Positions 15,047 through 24,751 of a DNA stretch of 64,000 nucleotides are shown one piece after another. Source of the DNA: Aequorivita sp. (GTDB lineage Bacteria > Bacteroidota > Bacteroidia > Flavobacteriales > Flavobacteriaceae); contig JAUYGY010000056.1 of assembly GCA_030690315.1 (NCBI GenBank), positions 1-64,000 of the forward strand. The letters are read 5' to 3'. The notes below the pieces were generated by a model, which ran no database searches, was not told the origin of the DNA, and saw only the letters and a list, made by a program, of their open reading frames with translations. How positions within the stretch are numbered: the stretch's first letter is position 1; each line of letters opens with the position of its first letter. Made by a program: the position numbers and the translations under genes.

Positions 15047-15727
15047 TTATGAAATGATGGGTTTTGCCTTTTTTATGAGGGAAATAAACTCATCTTTTAC
15101 CCCCTCCTGTATAACCACTGAATTATGGGTGCAATTCTTCAAGGCTACAGGGTCAAAACTATGAATGTTGATTTTTGAGGGCTTAAATTCCTTGCATTGC
15201 ATATGGGTGTACAAATTCAGGGCAGCCTTTGAGGTTGCGTAAGCCATCACACAATAGTTGGAATAACAGAAATTTTCATCCTTCATTTTAGTAACATCGC
15301 CCAAGGCACTGGTAATATTGATTATACTGGGATCATCACTTTTTTCAAGCAAGGGTTTCAATAATTGTATAATTCTTATAACCGCGAAAAAATTGGTTTC
15401 AAACACCTCCCTAACCTCATCTATCTTTATTTGATCTATCTTCTGTCCAAAACCATTGGCAATCTCAGCATTGTTGATCAATAAATCCACCTTTCCATAT
15501 TCCGAAGAAATCATTGATTTTAATTCGATGATGCTTTTTTCGGAAGTGAAATCCGTTTCAATTAATCTATAATTTTGCAAAGCACCAGCATCCTGGGAGA
15601 GCAGTTCAAAACTTTTCTTACTGGCCGCAAGAATTACGTCGTAATTGTTTTTCAATAAAATATTTGAGAAAGTATTTCCCAATCCATTTCCAGCTTCGGT
15701 AACAACTGCTATTCTCTTCGCTTTCAT
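15047..15727 (-). CDS. Short-chain dehydrogenase/reductase
   Basis: An NAD(P)-dependent SDR (226 aa from the preferred ATG at 15727; the frame is open to 15766 but that adds a non-homologous MFLSNFVPINRSI). The nucleotide-binding motif reads TEAGNGLGN instead of TGxxxGxG, NNAE replaces NNAG, and the catalytic Ser (NITSALGD) and Y-A-T-S-K are present. Substrate unknown. A motif (ATGACCCAAATAA at 15797) resembling the candidate AraC sites upstream of the efflux operon lies 70 bases before the start; the AraC gene 15856-16749 is directly upstream. Confidence 0.85.
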   Translation of the reverse strand: MKAKRIAVVTEAGNGLGNTFSNILLKNNYDVILAASKKSFELLSQDAGALQNYRLIETDFTSEKSIIELKSMISSEYGKVDLLINNAEIANGFGQKIDQIKIDEVREVFETNFFAVIRIIQLLKPLLEKSDDPSIINITSALGDVTKMKDENFCYSNYCVMAYATSKAALNLYTHMQCKEFKPSKINIHSFDPVALKNCTHNSVVIQEGVKDEFISLIKKAKPIIS

Positions 15728-15855
15728 AATGCTTCTATTTATAGGTACAAAATTAGATAAAAACAATCCTAATAAAGAACCAATTTGTTGTTATAAATGA
15801 CCCAAATAATGATTATTAAATCCTTCTTTAGCCTTTTTGTTTACTATACTTTTCA

Positions 15856-16749
15856 TCACTCTGCCTGTCGAAATTTATTGGGGGTTGTTCCACTCAATTT
15901 TTTAAAGAATCTGGTAAAATGGGTCGGTTCCTGAAAATTTAACCGGTAGGCAATTTCCGCAATATCCAAGCCGGAAAACTTCAGCAGACTTTTGCTCTCC
16001 ACCAAGAGCCGTTCCTGAATTACATCCTTCGCACTCTTGCCCGTCAATTTCTTCACCGTAGTGGTTAAATAGTTGGGGGTAATGTTGAGCTCGTCTGCAT
16101 AATCACTAACGTTCTTGGTATCCACATACATTTTATCCACAAGAATTTCAAACTGCTGCGTAATCATCTGTGCTCTTGTTAAATGGTTTTCGGTAGATTT
16201 ATAGCGCTCGTGTACCGCCTTACAGAAGTATAAAAATGACACCAACATTCCTTCAAGCATTTTTTCCTGATACGGATGCGGGTTGTCGAAGACCGAATTC
16301 ATGCGTTGGGCATCAAAAAGAAGGGATGAATGTTCTTCCTCGGTAGGCATCAACACTTTGCTTTCCGACATCTTTAAAAAGGGAAAATCCTCAACTAAAT
16401 TGGGCACCGCGTGCATCAAAAATTCCTTTTTGAACATAATATTATACCCAGCCATTTTTTCATCCCGAACCCAGGAAAATACTTGTCCGGGAACAACAAA
16501 CCACAAGGTGTATTCTCCCAATGCAAGCCAATCCGTATTAATATTCAATCTGCTTTCTCCCACATAGCTCAACAGGCCAATATGATAAAACCCTTGTCTG
16601 TACGGCGGCATGCACCGTCGTGCCGAAGGCTCCAGCCGCTCGATGGAATAAACATCGAAATTCGGAATATGGCTTCTATGGGGAAACCCGATTGCTTCGT
16701 GATAATCGTTGCTCGTATCAAAAACAGGTATCTCGGTTTTTGTCATCAT
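15856..16749 (-). CDS. AraC-family transcriptional regulator
   Basis: The 297-aa protein (start chosen at ATG 16749; an ATG at 16788 adds 13 residues unlike the family) has an AraC-type cupin N-domain (SARRCMPPYRQGFYHIGLLSYV...LWFVVPGQVFSW) and two C-terminal helix-turn-helix motifs (VSDYADELNITPNYLTTTVKKLTGKSAKDVIQER and LDIAEIAYRLNFQEPTHFTRFFKKLSGTTPNKFR). It lies downstream of the efflux operon and upstream of an SDR gene on the same strand and may control either. The ligand is unknown. Confidence 0.9.
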   Translation of the reverse strand: MMTKTEIPVFDTSNDYHEAIGFPHRSHIPNFDVYSIERLEPSARRCMPPYRQGFYHIGLLSYVGESRLNINTDWLALGEYTLWFVVPGQVFSWVRDEKMAGYNIMFKKEFLMHAVPNLVEDFPFLKMSESKVLMPTEEEHSSLLFDAQRMNSVFDNPHPYQEKMLEGMLVSFLYFCKAVHERYKSTENHLTRAQMITQQFEILVDKMYVDTKNVSDYADELNITPNYLTTTVKKLTGKSAKDVIQERLLVESKSLLKFSGLDIAEIAYRLNFQEPTHFTRFFKKLSGTTPNKFRQAE

Positions 16750-16909
16750 ATAAAAGTATGAAATAATGCCTGAACCACTATTTTGCAAGCATTTAAATTA
16801 AATGATTTATTCATCATGGGTTCAATTTTTTTTGCCACTCCTATATTTCTCCAGCCCAAGTGGAAAAATGAAACCACGGTTCCCTTCCTTTTCAATGAAC
16901 ATCGATTTA

Positions 16910-16993
16910 GTCTTTGTTCTTTATTCTTTGTTCTTTGTTCTTTGCTCTTTATTCTTTATTCTCTGTTCTCTGTTCTCTGTTCTTTATTCTTTC
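16910..16993. repeat. Period-7 array, 12 units (TTCTTTG/TTCTTTA/TTCTCTG)
   Basis: Twelve 7-bp units in strict phase, all of the form TTCTNTR except two first-base variants and the last unit TTCTTTC. It lies behind the efflux outer-membrane gene and overlaps its last 10 bases, including the TAA stop (16986-16984). Confidence 0.92.
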
Positions 16994-18435
16994 ATTTGCT
17001 CAAACTTATTCTGCAATTCATTTTCTGAAATAATTTCCCAGCCTCCACCAAGGGCTTTATAGATTGCAATTAAGGAAGTTGCTGACGCAATCTCGCTTGT
17101 GGCCAATAAAGTCTCAGACTGTAGCAATGTATTGTCGGCACTTAAATAGTCTATAAAACTGTCCAGTCCGGCATTGAAACGTTGCTTAGCAAATTTAGCT
17201 GCCTCTGCACTTGCGCCGGCTGAAGTTCTCAAAATTTCCCTGCGCTCCAATTCGTTTGAATAATTGCTCAGGGCCGTTTTAACTTCCTCCAAACCTGTTA
17301 AAACAGTTTTTTCATACTGATTTAAGGTAGCCAAAGTCAAGGCGTCTTCCCGCTTAATCTGTTGTTTTACCCTACCAAGATTAAAGGCCGCCCAACTTAT
17401 GTTGGGCATAATACTCCAGGTAAAGGATTCCTTGCTGCCAAAATTCGCAAAGTCAACTGCTGAAAACCCAATGGAACCTCCAAATTGAACCTTGGGATAA
17501 AGCTCGGCAACCGACAGATTATATTTTGCGATTCGCATTTGTAATTCTGCCTCCGCTCTTTTTACATCGGGACGACGGCGCATTAGTTCGGTTACCTCTC
17601 CCAAAGAGACCGAAGCCGGCAAACTGGGTAAGGGTTGGGTGTTCAGTATTTTTGGGTCTAGATTGCCCGGAACTTCCCCAATTAAAACGCTTATGCTATT
17701 CTTTAATGCCTCAAGGCGTGCTTTTAGCGGCGGAATCGTTGCCCGTGTATTTTCCAATTGCGCCAAGGCCCTGGAAACGTCAAGATTATTGCTCGTCCCG
17801 GCATCCGATAATTTAACGGTTAAATCATAAGTGTCCTGTTGTCCCTTTAAATTCCGGGTAGCAATATCCAGCAAATATTGTGTTCCCCTCAGTTCCATAT
17901 AATTATTGGCGACTTCCGAAAAAATACTCACATACATCCCCAGCATATCGGCCAAAGCCAATTGATTGTTGGCGTATGCTCCTTTTATCCGATTGGAAAC
18001 CCTTCCAAAAAGATCAGCTTCCCAAAATGCATCAAAACTGCCGTTATATGTGCTGTAGGTGGGGTTGGCTCCTGGCACAAATACATTTTCCCCCAATCGG
18101 GTTCTTGTGTAATCACCATTAGCGGTTACTGTTGGCAGCCTATCAAATTTTGATTCCTTCAAAAAAGCCCTTGAAGCATAAAAATTCGCTACTGCAGTGT
18201 TTATATCCAAGTTGTTTTTTCGTGCTTTTTCAATTAAGGAATCCAAGAATGGATCCTTAAATTCCGACCACCATTCCTGAACTGTTTCGGTTGTAGTAAT
18301 GGTAGAGTTGGATACATCTTCCGTTAGAAATTCTTCTGGAATCGCTACCGTTGGCTTTAGCTCAAAATCCCGTTTGGTGATACCACACGATAGTAAGAAC
18401 GAAGAAAGCAATGTTATAAGAATTATATTTTTCAT
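16984..18435 (-). CDS. TolC-like outer-membrane efflux lipoprotein (NodT/OprM type)
   Basis: The 483-aa protein forms the outer-membrane channel of a tripartite RND pump. It has a lipoprotein signal with Cys17 (LLSC), the N-terminal VQEWWSEFKDPFLDSLIEKARKNNLDI typical of the NodT family, and two outer-membrane efflux repeats (about 60-260 and 265-465). It follows the pump gene by 14 bases. Its stop codon lies within a period-7 array. Confidence 0.93.
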   Translation of the reverse strand: MKNIILITLLSSFLLSCGITKRDFELKPTVAIPEEFLTEDVSNSTITTTETVQEWWSEFKDPFLDSLIEKARKNNLDINTAVANFYASRAFLKESKFDRLPTVTANGDYTRTRLGENVFVPGANPTYSTYNGSFDAFWEADLFGRVSNRIKGAYANNQLALADMLGMYVSIFSEVANNYMELRGTQYLLDIATRNLKGQQDTYDLTVKLSDAGTSNNLDVSRALAQLENTRATIPPLKARLEALKNSISVLIGEVPGNLDPKILNTQPLPSLPASVSLGEVTELMRRRPDVKRAEAELQMRIAKYNLSVAELYPKVQFGGSIGFSAVDFANFGSKESFTWSIMPNISWAAFNLGRVKQQIKREDALTLATLNQYEKTVLTGLEEVKTALSNYSNELERREILRTSAGASAEAAKFAKQRFNAGLDSFIDYLSADNTLLQSETLLATSEIASATSLIAIYKALGGGWEIISENELQNKFEQMKE

Positions 18436-18449
18436 ATTTAAATTTTAAA

Positions 18450-21400
18450 TTATTTCAACCTTTCAGTTTTTGAAGGCAACGTTTTATGGGTATCAGCTTT
18501 GGGTGATTTGGTGGTCCATTTTCTTCCCAGATAATAAAATACGGGAGTCAGGAAAATTCCAAAAATGGTTACCCCAAGCATTCCACTAAATACGGCAATT
18601 CCCAAAGAAACGCGAAGTTCCGCTCCTGCGCCTGTAGCTATTGCCAATGGTACTACCCCTAAAATAAAGGCCATAGCCGTCATCAGAATTGGGCGTAATC
18701 GGAGTTTTGAAGCCTCAATTACCGCAGTTTTTAAATCCTTGCCCTGGTCTTCCAATTGTTTGGCAAACTCCACAATTAAAATGGCATTTTTACTTGCCAG
18801 TCCCACCAATACAATGAGCCCTATTTGTACCATGATGTTGTTGTCCAATCCCGCCAAATCAATACCGATCATTGCCGATAACAGGACCATGGGCACAATA
18901 AATATCACTGCCAAAGGCAGTACAAGACTTTCAAATTGAGCGGCCAGCAAGAGAAATACGAACACTACCGCCAGTAGAAAAGCTATACCCGCAGTACTGC
19001 CTGTTTGCTTTTCTTGATAGGCCAATTCCGTCCATTCATAGGAAATGCCCTGTGGAAGAATTTCGGCTGCCAATTGCTCCATTCTTTCCAATCCTTCCCC
19101 AGAGCTATAGCCCGGATTGGTATTTCCGTTCAGGGAAGCGGCGGGGTAGAGATTGAACCTAGGAATTCTAGAGGGTCCTGAAATATCCTGTTGGGTTGTG
19201 ATGGACCCTAAAGGAACCATCTCTCCCTTGTCATTTCTTACTTTTATGCGGGCTATATCATCGGGGGTCAAACGGTTTGGTGCATCAGCCTGTGCCGTTA
19301 CTTGGAAGGTCCTGCCCAGATAATTGAATTCATTCACAAAAGCCGAACCCATATAGATTTCCAACGATTGGAACACATCGCCTACATTTACCCCTAATTT
19401 TTCCGCCTTTACCCTGTCTATATCCAAATACAGTTGAGGTGTCTGGTTGTTAAAAAAGGTAAATACATTACTTAATACAGGGTCTTGATTTGCCGCTGCA
19501 GCCAATTCATTGGTAGCTTTCAAGAGTGCATCGGTTCCCAAATTTGCCCTGTCCTGTACCATCATCCTAAATCCACCGGCATTTCCAACGCCCCTAACAG
19601 AGGGGGGTGGAATTACAAATACAATGGCATCGTCAATCTGCCCCAGTTTTGCACTAATGGTTCCCAATAACTCCTGATAATCCAATCCTTTCTCTCTTCG
19701 AATATCAAAATCCTCCAAGGGTAGGAATATAGCTGCCGCGTTGGAAGCATTGGTAAAAGAGGCTGCATCAAAGCCGGTAAAGGCAACGGCATTTTCCACC
19801 CCATCTATGTCCAATGCAATATCCAAAACCTCTTTTACCACTTCATCGGTTCTGGACAGGGATGATCCAGGAGGCAATTGCACCAAGGTGATAAAATACT
19901 GTTGGTCCATTGCGGGAATAAAGCCTCTTGAAATTCTGTTGAACTCAAAACCAGTAAGTGCAACCAGCCCTCCATATATTACAAGAACCATCAGTGCGGT
20001 ACGCACCAACTTTTGTACTGCATTCCCATAACTATTGGAAATTCGTTCCATTAACCTATTAAACCCATTGCCGACAAATGCAAACGGCCTTACCAACAGC
20101 GGTGTTTTTTTGCTTGGTTTCTTTTCTTCGTGTCTCATCAACAATGCGGCCATTGCCGGACTCAAGGTCAAGGACACAAACACTGAAATGGTAGTTGCCA
20201 CGGCTATGGTCAATCCAAATTGTTTATAAAACTGACCCGATATACCATCCAAAAATGCCGTAGGTATAAATACCGCAATCAGCACCAGCCCAATGGCCAC
20301 CAAGGCACCTCCCACTTCATCCATTGTCTTCCTTGCCGCCTCTTTTGGGGATAGGCCCTTGGACAGATAGCGCTCCATATTTTCAACCACTACAATGGCA
20401 TCATCCACAACAATCCCGATTGCCAATACTAGCCCAAACAATGTAAGGTTGTTCAGCGAAAAGCCTATTGCTTGCATTACGGCAAATGTTCCTATGAGGG
20501 ATACCGGTATCGCAAGAATAGGGATAATGGCTGCCCTCCAGGATTGCAGGAACAATAATATTACCAGCACAACCAAGATAATCGCCTCAAAAATGGTACG
20601 GTACACTTCATCAACGGACTTCTGTATAAATTCTGTTGGGTTATAGGCTATTTTGTATTCAAGGTCTGTGGGGAAATTTTTGGAAAGTTCAACCATGCTA
20701 GCCTGAATTTCAGCAGCGGTCTCCAAGGCATTCCCGCCAGGCTGCTGGAATATAGGCATCGCTATAGCGGGATCCTTGCCCAAATATCCCTTCGTGGCAT
20801 AATTTTGCGCCCCCAGTTCCACCCGGCCAATATCCTTTAATTGTACAATTCTTCCATCCCCATCTGATTTTATAATTACATTTTCAAACTCCTCCGTTGT
20901 TACCAACTTCCCTTGCGTCTGTATATTTATTTCAAAATCTGACTGTCTGCCAGAGGGCAAGGTATTTAGGGTGCCACTTGCAATTTGGATATTTTGGGCA
21001 CGCAATGCCGCTACCACTTCCCCGGCGGTCATATCCAAATTTGCTATTTTATCAGGGTCCAGCCAGATACGCATGGCGTATTCCGCCGCCCCGAAAACTT
21101 GTATATCCCCAATTCCTTTAATTCGGGCCAATTCATCCTTCAGTTGAAGGGTGGCATAATTCCCCATATAGGTTTGGTCGTAGGTTTTATTTGGGGAATA
21201 CAGATTGACTACCAAGAGTATATCCGGAGAGATTTTTTTGGTCGTAATTCCCAACCTCCGTGCAGATTCAGGTAATCTTGGCTCTGCAATGGCTACCCTA
21301 TTTTGTACTTGCACTTGGGCCCTGTCCAGATCAGTCCCCAATTCAAAGGCTATCTGCAATACTACGCGGCCATCTGCTGATGACTGTGAGGTCATGTAAA

Positions 21401-21632
21401 TCATCCCCTCAACGCCATTGATTTCCTTTTCGAGGGGTGATGCTACTGTTTCTGAAAGGGTTTTGGCATTCGCACCGGGGTATAGCGCTACAACTTCTAC
21501 TGTTGGTGGTGCCACCTCGGGAAATTGCGATATCGGTAACGATACATAGGCCAAACCGCCCACAATTAGGATAAGTACACTTAGTACCGCCGCGAAAATG
21601 GGCCTCTTAATAAATACGTGACTAAATTTCAT
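18450..21632 (-). CDS. RND multidrug efflux pump (AcrB/HAE1 type)
   Basis: The 1060-aa inner-membrane proton/drug antiporter has 12 predicted membrane helices with two large periplasmic loops. Seen directly: N-terminal FIKRPIFAAVLSVLILIVGG, proton-relay aspartates in IGIVVDDAIVVVENMERYL (about 400-420), the RND motif FIPTAFLDGISGQFYKQF, and the ERxxSM-like tail GVVPLAIATGAGAELRVSLG. This is the HAE1 (hydrophobe/amphiphile) subfamily. It lies in the operon adaptor - pump - outer-membrane channel; a 195-bp gap separates it from the adaptor gene. Confidence 0.96.
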   Translation of the reverse strand: MKFSHVFIKRPIFAAVLSVLILIVGGLAYVSLPISQFPEVAPPTVEVVALYPGANAKTLSETVASPLEKEINGVEGMIYMTSQSSADGRVVLQIAFELGTDLDRAQVQVQNRVAIAEPRLPESARRLGITTKKISPDILLVVNLYSPNKTYDQTYMGNYATLQLKDELARIKGIGDIQVFGAAEYAMRIWLDPDKIANLDMTAGEVVAALRAQNIQIASGTLNTLPSGRQSDFEINIQTQGKLVTTEEFENVIIKSDGDGRIVQLKDIGRVELGAQNYATKGYLGKDPAIAMPIFQQPGGNALETAAEIQASMVELSKNFPTDLEYKIAYNPTEFIQKSVDEVYRTIFEAIILVVLVILLFLQSWRAAIIPILAIPVSLIGTFAVMQAIGFSLNNLTLFGLVLAIGIVVDDAIVVVENMERYLSKGLSPKEAARKTMDEVGGALVAIGLVLIAVFIPTAFLDGISGQFYKQFGLTIAVATTISVFVSLTLSPAMAALLMRHEEKKPSKKTPLLVRPFAFVGNGFNRLMERISNSYGNAVQKLVRTALMVLVIYGGLVALTGFEFNRISRGFIPAMDQQYFITLVQLPPGSSLSRTDEVVKEVLDIALDIDGVENAVAFTGFDAASFTNASNAAAIFLPLEDFDIRREKGLDYQELLGTISAKLGQIDDAIVFVIPPPSVRGVGNAGGFRMMVQDRANLGTDALLKATNELAAAANQDPVLSNVFTFFNNQTPQLYLDIDRVKAEKLGVNVGDVFQSLEIYMGSAFVNEFNYLGRTFQVTAQADAPNRLTPDDIARIKVRNDKGEMVPLGSITTQQDISGPSRIPRFNLYPAASLNGNTNPGYSSGEGLERMEQLAAEILPQGISYEWTELAYQEKQTGSTAGIAFLLAVVFVFLLLAAQFESLVLPLAVIFIVPMVLLSAMIGIDLAGLDNNIMVQIGLIVLVGLASKNAILIVEFAKQLEDQGKDLKTAVIEASKLRLRPILMTAMAFILGVVPLAIATGAGAELRVSLGIAVFSGMLGVTIFGIFLTPVFYYLGRKWTTKSPKADTHKTLPSKTERLK

Positions 21633-21827
21633 CTTTTTATATTTATTGTTTTTTAATGGTCAGATGGAATGCCCCTTTAATCATTTCGGTTGGTTTGCAA
21701 ATTGTTAATGGGCATTTCATATTTTTCGTTAAAATTGGAATAGGACGTTCCTGTTGCTCCTTTTGTAATTATTAAAGGGAGCAATGGAAAGATTTTTTTA
21801 TTTCGGTTGATTAAAAGGGAATATGGA

Positions 21828-23048
21828 TCACTCCCCCTTTGCTAAGGCTAATGCTTCAGTATTTTGTTCCAAAGGTGTTTCAATTGGAGTAACGGCAATT
21901 CCTGGCCTTATTTTTTGAATATTGTTGGTAATCAATTTGTCTTCTGGCGAAATGCCATCCCTAACAATTCTTAATCCGTTGGAATGTAAAGGCCCCAACG
22001 TAATATTCTTTGCAGTTACAATATTGTCCGCTCCCAAAACATACACAAAGCGAAGGGATTGGTTGGTGCCTATTATATTATCTGGGATCATAATGGCTTC
22101 GTGTTCCGCGCTTCCCTCCAACCTTGCTTTTCCAAACATCCCGGGTTCCAGCAAATTATCTTTGTTCTCAAGTACTGCACGGCTTTCAATGGTACCGGTG
22201 TTATTGTCTATTTCATTATCCACAAAATCCATTTTTGCTTCGTGCATAAAATCATCTTCATCCTGTAGTTTGATAAACACGGGAATCCCACCAGTACGGG
22301 CAGCGTCCCTATCGCCATTTCTTGCCAAACGCACATACCTTAAATAGTCTGCTTCACTGCCGGTAAAATAAAAATGGATGGGGCTAGTGGCTACAATAGT
22401 GGTTAGCAAGGTAGCATTGGAAGAACCCCCATCTATCAAATTCCCTAAATTCACTTTGTCCCTGCTCACCAATCCGGAAATGGGAGCGGTAACCTTGGTA
22501 AATTCTAGGTTTAATCTGGCTTGGTCCACTTTTGCCTGTGATAATTGTAAACTTGCTTTCGCAAATTCCAAGGCTTGTTTTCTTCTATCGTACTCCTCAA
22601 TAGATACCGCCCCTGATTCATGAAGCGACTCCACTCTTTCAAAATTATCCTGTGCGGTAGTTAAGGAGGCTTTTGCCTGCCCCAAATCTGCATTTGCTTG
22701 GTCCAGTGCAATTTTATACGGCCTGTTGTCAAGGGTAAAAAGCACATCGCCTTTATTTACCATCTGTCCATCCACAAAATCCACGCTTTCCAAAAAGCCA
22801 CTAACCCGCGCTCTTACTTCCACGCGATTGCTGGCTTCAAACCTTCCGGTGTATTCATCCCATTCGGTTATTTTTTCAAATACTGGGGTGGACACCTCCA
22901 CGGCCATCGCCGCACTGGCCACACTATTCCCATTTACTTCCTCTTCTTCCGAGGTAAAGGCCAAGACCATAACTATTACTGCAAATAAACCCGTTATGGC
23001 CAAAACACTTCTTACAATTCCTTTGGTATTCATTTTGTATGTTTTCAT
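21828..23048 (-). CDS. RND efflux periplasmic adaptor (AcrA/MexA type)
   Basis: The 406-aa adaptor links the inner-membrane pump and outer-membrane channel. I chose ATG 23048 (MKTYKMNTKGIVRSVLAITG), since the frame's first ATG (23084) only adds a basic, non-family segment; ATG 23033 is also possible. It has one N-terminal membrane anchor, a lipoyl-like half motif (VRARVSGFLESVDFVDGQMVNKGDVLFTLD), a coiled-coil hairpin (about 105-170), the second half (LEFTKVTAPISGLVSRDKVNLGNLI) and beta-barrel/MP domains. It is the first gene of the operon. A 16-bp motif shared with another promoter lies 83 bases upstream. Confidence 0.94.
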   Translation of the reverse strand: MKTYKMNTKGIVRSVLAITGLFAVIVMVLAFTSEEEEVNGNSVASAAMAVEVSTPVFEKITEWDEYTGRFEASNRVEVRARVSGFLESVDFVDGQMVNKGDVLFTLDNRPYKIALDQANADLGQAKASLTTAQDNFERVESLHESGAVSIEEYDRRKQALEFAKASLQLSQAKVDQARLNLEFTKVTAPISGLVSRDKVNLGNLIDGGSSNATLLTTIVATSPIHFYFTGSEADYLRYVRLARNGDRDAARTGGIPVFIKLQDEDDFMHEAKMDFVDNEIDNNTGTIESRAVLENKDNLLEPGMFGKARLEGSAEHEAIMIPDNIIGTNQSLRFVYVLGADNIVTAKNITLGPLHSNGLRIVRDGISPEDKLITNNIQKIRPGIAVTPIETPLEQNTEALALAKGE

Positions 23049-23110
23049 TTTTCTGTTTTTGTTTCTGATAAATATTCTTGGCAAATTTAGATTGCTGAGA
23101 TAGTTAAGAA

Positions 23111-23146
23111 ATAACCATTAGCTTCCTAGAAATGACCAAAATCTAA
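23111..23146 (-). promoter_or_regulatory. Candidate AraC operator of the efflux operon
   Basis: AATGACCAAAATCTAA at 23131-23146 is identical to 23731-23746. A degenerate second half-site (ATAACCATTAGCT) begins 21 bases before the ATGACC core. Direct half-sites two turns apart are typical of AraC-family operators. Confidence 0.5.
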
Positions 23147-23179
23147 ACTTTCTTATATTATGATGTTTTTAGTATGCTT

Positions 23180-23650
23180 TTAATACACGGAACCAAAAGC
23201 TTGTTCCAAATCGTCCAGATATCCATTAAAGGTGGCAGGGCGGATTCTTAAATAGATATTGTTAATTGTCTTCCCGTCCAACGCTTCTATAAAGGAAAGG
23301 TCCCGCTCGTAAAAATAGTTTCTGAAGTCATCAACAGTATCAGCAATACGAGCTGCTTTTTTAAAATATTTTAAAATGGCAACCTCGCTTATTTGGCGCT
23401 CTGAAAAGACGTAAACATTTTTTGATGCTTTTGCTTTTCGCAATGCCTTTCTATATTTAAAATTAGTGCTGGTCGCAATATTTGTTGCCATTTTTTCGAA
23501 GGAGGCGTAGTTCCCATTTATCGATACTGTATCAAGCTGAACTATTGCAGATTCATTTTCTATATCGTTTTGGGCGTTTAATGTAAATGCTGAAATTGTA
23601 AGGACTGTTATTAGCAGTGCATTTCCGAAGTAATTGTTTAGTGTTTTCAT
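23180..23650 (-). CDS. Hypothetical secreted protein
   Basis: The 156-aa product has a signal peptide (about 1-26, ending LNAQ) and a helical, basic mature region (ASFEKMATNIATSTNFKYRKALRKAKASKNVYVFSERQISEVAILKYFKKAARIADTVDDFRNYFYERDLSFIEALDGKT). I do not recognise the family. It lies between the efflux operon and an AraC regulator gene, all on the minus strand. It shares the 16-bp motif at about -81 with the efflux operon, which suggests common control. Confidence 0.7.
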   Translation of the reverse strand: MKTLNNYFGNALLITVLTISAFTLNAQNDIENESAIVQLDTVSINGNYASFEKMATNIATSTNFKYRKALRKAKASKNVYVFSERQISEVAILKYFKKAARIADTVDDFRNYFYERDLSFIEALDGKTINNIYLRIRPATFNGYLDDLEQAFGSVY

Positions 23651-23710
23651 TATAAAGATGTTTTGTGATTATTTGATTGTACAAAGTTATTTACTCGAGG
23701 AGCTATTGGA

Positions 23711-23746
23711 ACGATCAAAAAATGGGATGGAATGACCAAAATCTAA
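23711..23746 (-). promoter_or_regulatory. Candidate AraC operator of the secreted-protein gene
   Basis: AATGACCAAAATCTAA at 23731-23746 with a related half-site ACGATCAAAAAAT 21 bases away (from 23711). The distance to the start codon (81 bases) matches that of the efflux operon copy (83). Confidence 0.5.
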
Positions 23747-23880
23747 TATTTGATGATAAAAGTGAATATAATAGGTAATGTTACATATTGCCAATAGCAA
23801 GAATAGTCCATGAACCTTTACACTTGGGAAAGGGTTATGTTAGAAGAATAGTAGTATCGATACCTGTTTAATCCCTATGA

Positions 23881-24696
23881 TCAGGAAAATTTCCGTGCCA
23901 AGATGGTTGGGGAGTACCCAAACTGTTTTTTAAACGCAAACGAAAAATGGGATAGGTTTTCAAACCCCACTTCATAGCAAACGTCAATGGGCTTCTTTTT
24001 CTTTTCCGCCAACTGGTAATGTGCCAGTTCCAATCGTTTTTGGGTGAGCCATCGCTGTGGGGTTGTATTGAAAATTTTATTGAAATCCCTTTTGAAGGTG
24101 GTTAAACTTCTACCAGTTAAGTATCCAAATTTTTCCAATGGCAAATTGAACATAAAGTTCCTTTCCATATAGGTGGATAAATCAATCTTGCCGGGCACTT
24201 CAAAGTTTGCCAATACTCCATCTATACTCCTGTCGATGGTCCTTAGAATCGTGATGGCCTCTGTTATCTTTAGCGAAGCAATATCCCCGGACAGTTCCTC
24301 CATTTCAAAATAGGGTATTAATGATGCAAGACAGCTCTCCAATAAGGGGTGATTGCGGAAACTATATATTTTCTGCACTTCAAAACGTACTGCATTCACG
24401 TTTAACGGGGCATAAAAATTCCGTAACCGCACAGTCGATAAATGCATCACCACAGTTTTGTGGGGCAGCCCATCCTTGGGATAATTAATGATAGTAGCGA
24501 GTTGGTTTCTCGGAATTAGAAAAATATCCCCCTTCTTAAAAAAGTAGGTCGCGTCTGCAAGTACAATTTTTGTTTCCCCAGAAAGAAACCAAATCAGCAT
24601 ATGTTGATCAAAAAGTATATCCGATTTAAAAAACGTATCCTCATAGCTGGAAAGTTTAATATCGTCCGTTATATACTTTGCCCTATATTCCATCAT
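23881..24696 (-). CDS. AraC-family transcriptional regulator (ExsA-like)
   Basis: The 271-aa protein has a cupin-like N-domain (LIWFLSGETKIVLADATYFFKKGDIFLIPRNQLATI) and a C-terminal AraC DNA-binding domain with two HTH motifs (LPLEKFGYLTGRSLTTFKRDFNKIFNTTPQRWLTQKRL and KPIDVCYEVGFENLSHFSFAFKKQFGYSPT). It lies 55 bases behind an SDR gene and upstream of the small secreted gene and the efflux operon, so it is the best candidate to bind the paired 16-bp sites there. Confidence 0.9.
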   Translation of the reverse strand: MMEYRAKYITDDIKLSSYEDTFFKSDILFDQHMLIWFLSGETKIVLADATYFFKKGDIFLIPRNQLATIINYPKDGLPHKTVVMHLSTVRLRNFYAPLNVNAVRFEVQKIYSFRNHPLLESCLASLIPYFEMEELSGDIASLKITEAITILRTIDRSIDGVLANFEVPGKIDLSTYMERNFMFNLPLEKFGYLTGRSLTTFKRDFNKIFNTTPQRWLTQKRLELAHYQLAEKKKKPIDVCYEVGFENLSHFSFAFKKQFGYSPTILARKFS

Positions 24697-24751
24697 TTCG
24701 TTTTAAAAGACATTGGTGGGAAACCATCATTACAAAAATAGCGGGAATTAA

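Noticed and set aside
14943..15164. Plus-strand 73-codon frame with an N-terminal hydrophobic stretch
   Set aside because: It runs antisense into the SDR gene, which has full catalytic motifs.
16910..16993. Possible CRISPR array
   Set aside because: Units are 7 bp without spacers and no cas genes are near; the same holds for all other arrays.
18565..21399. Several plus-strand frames of 60-124 codons opposite the RND pump gene
   Set aside because: They are antisense shadows of a conserved 1060-aa protein.
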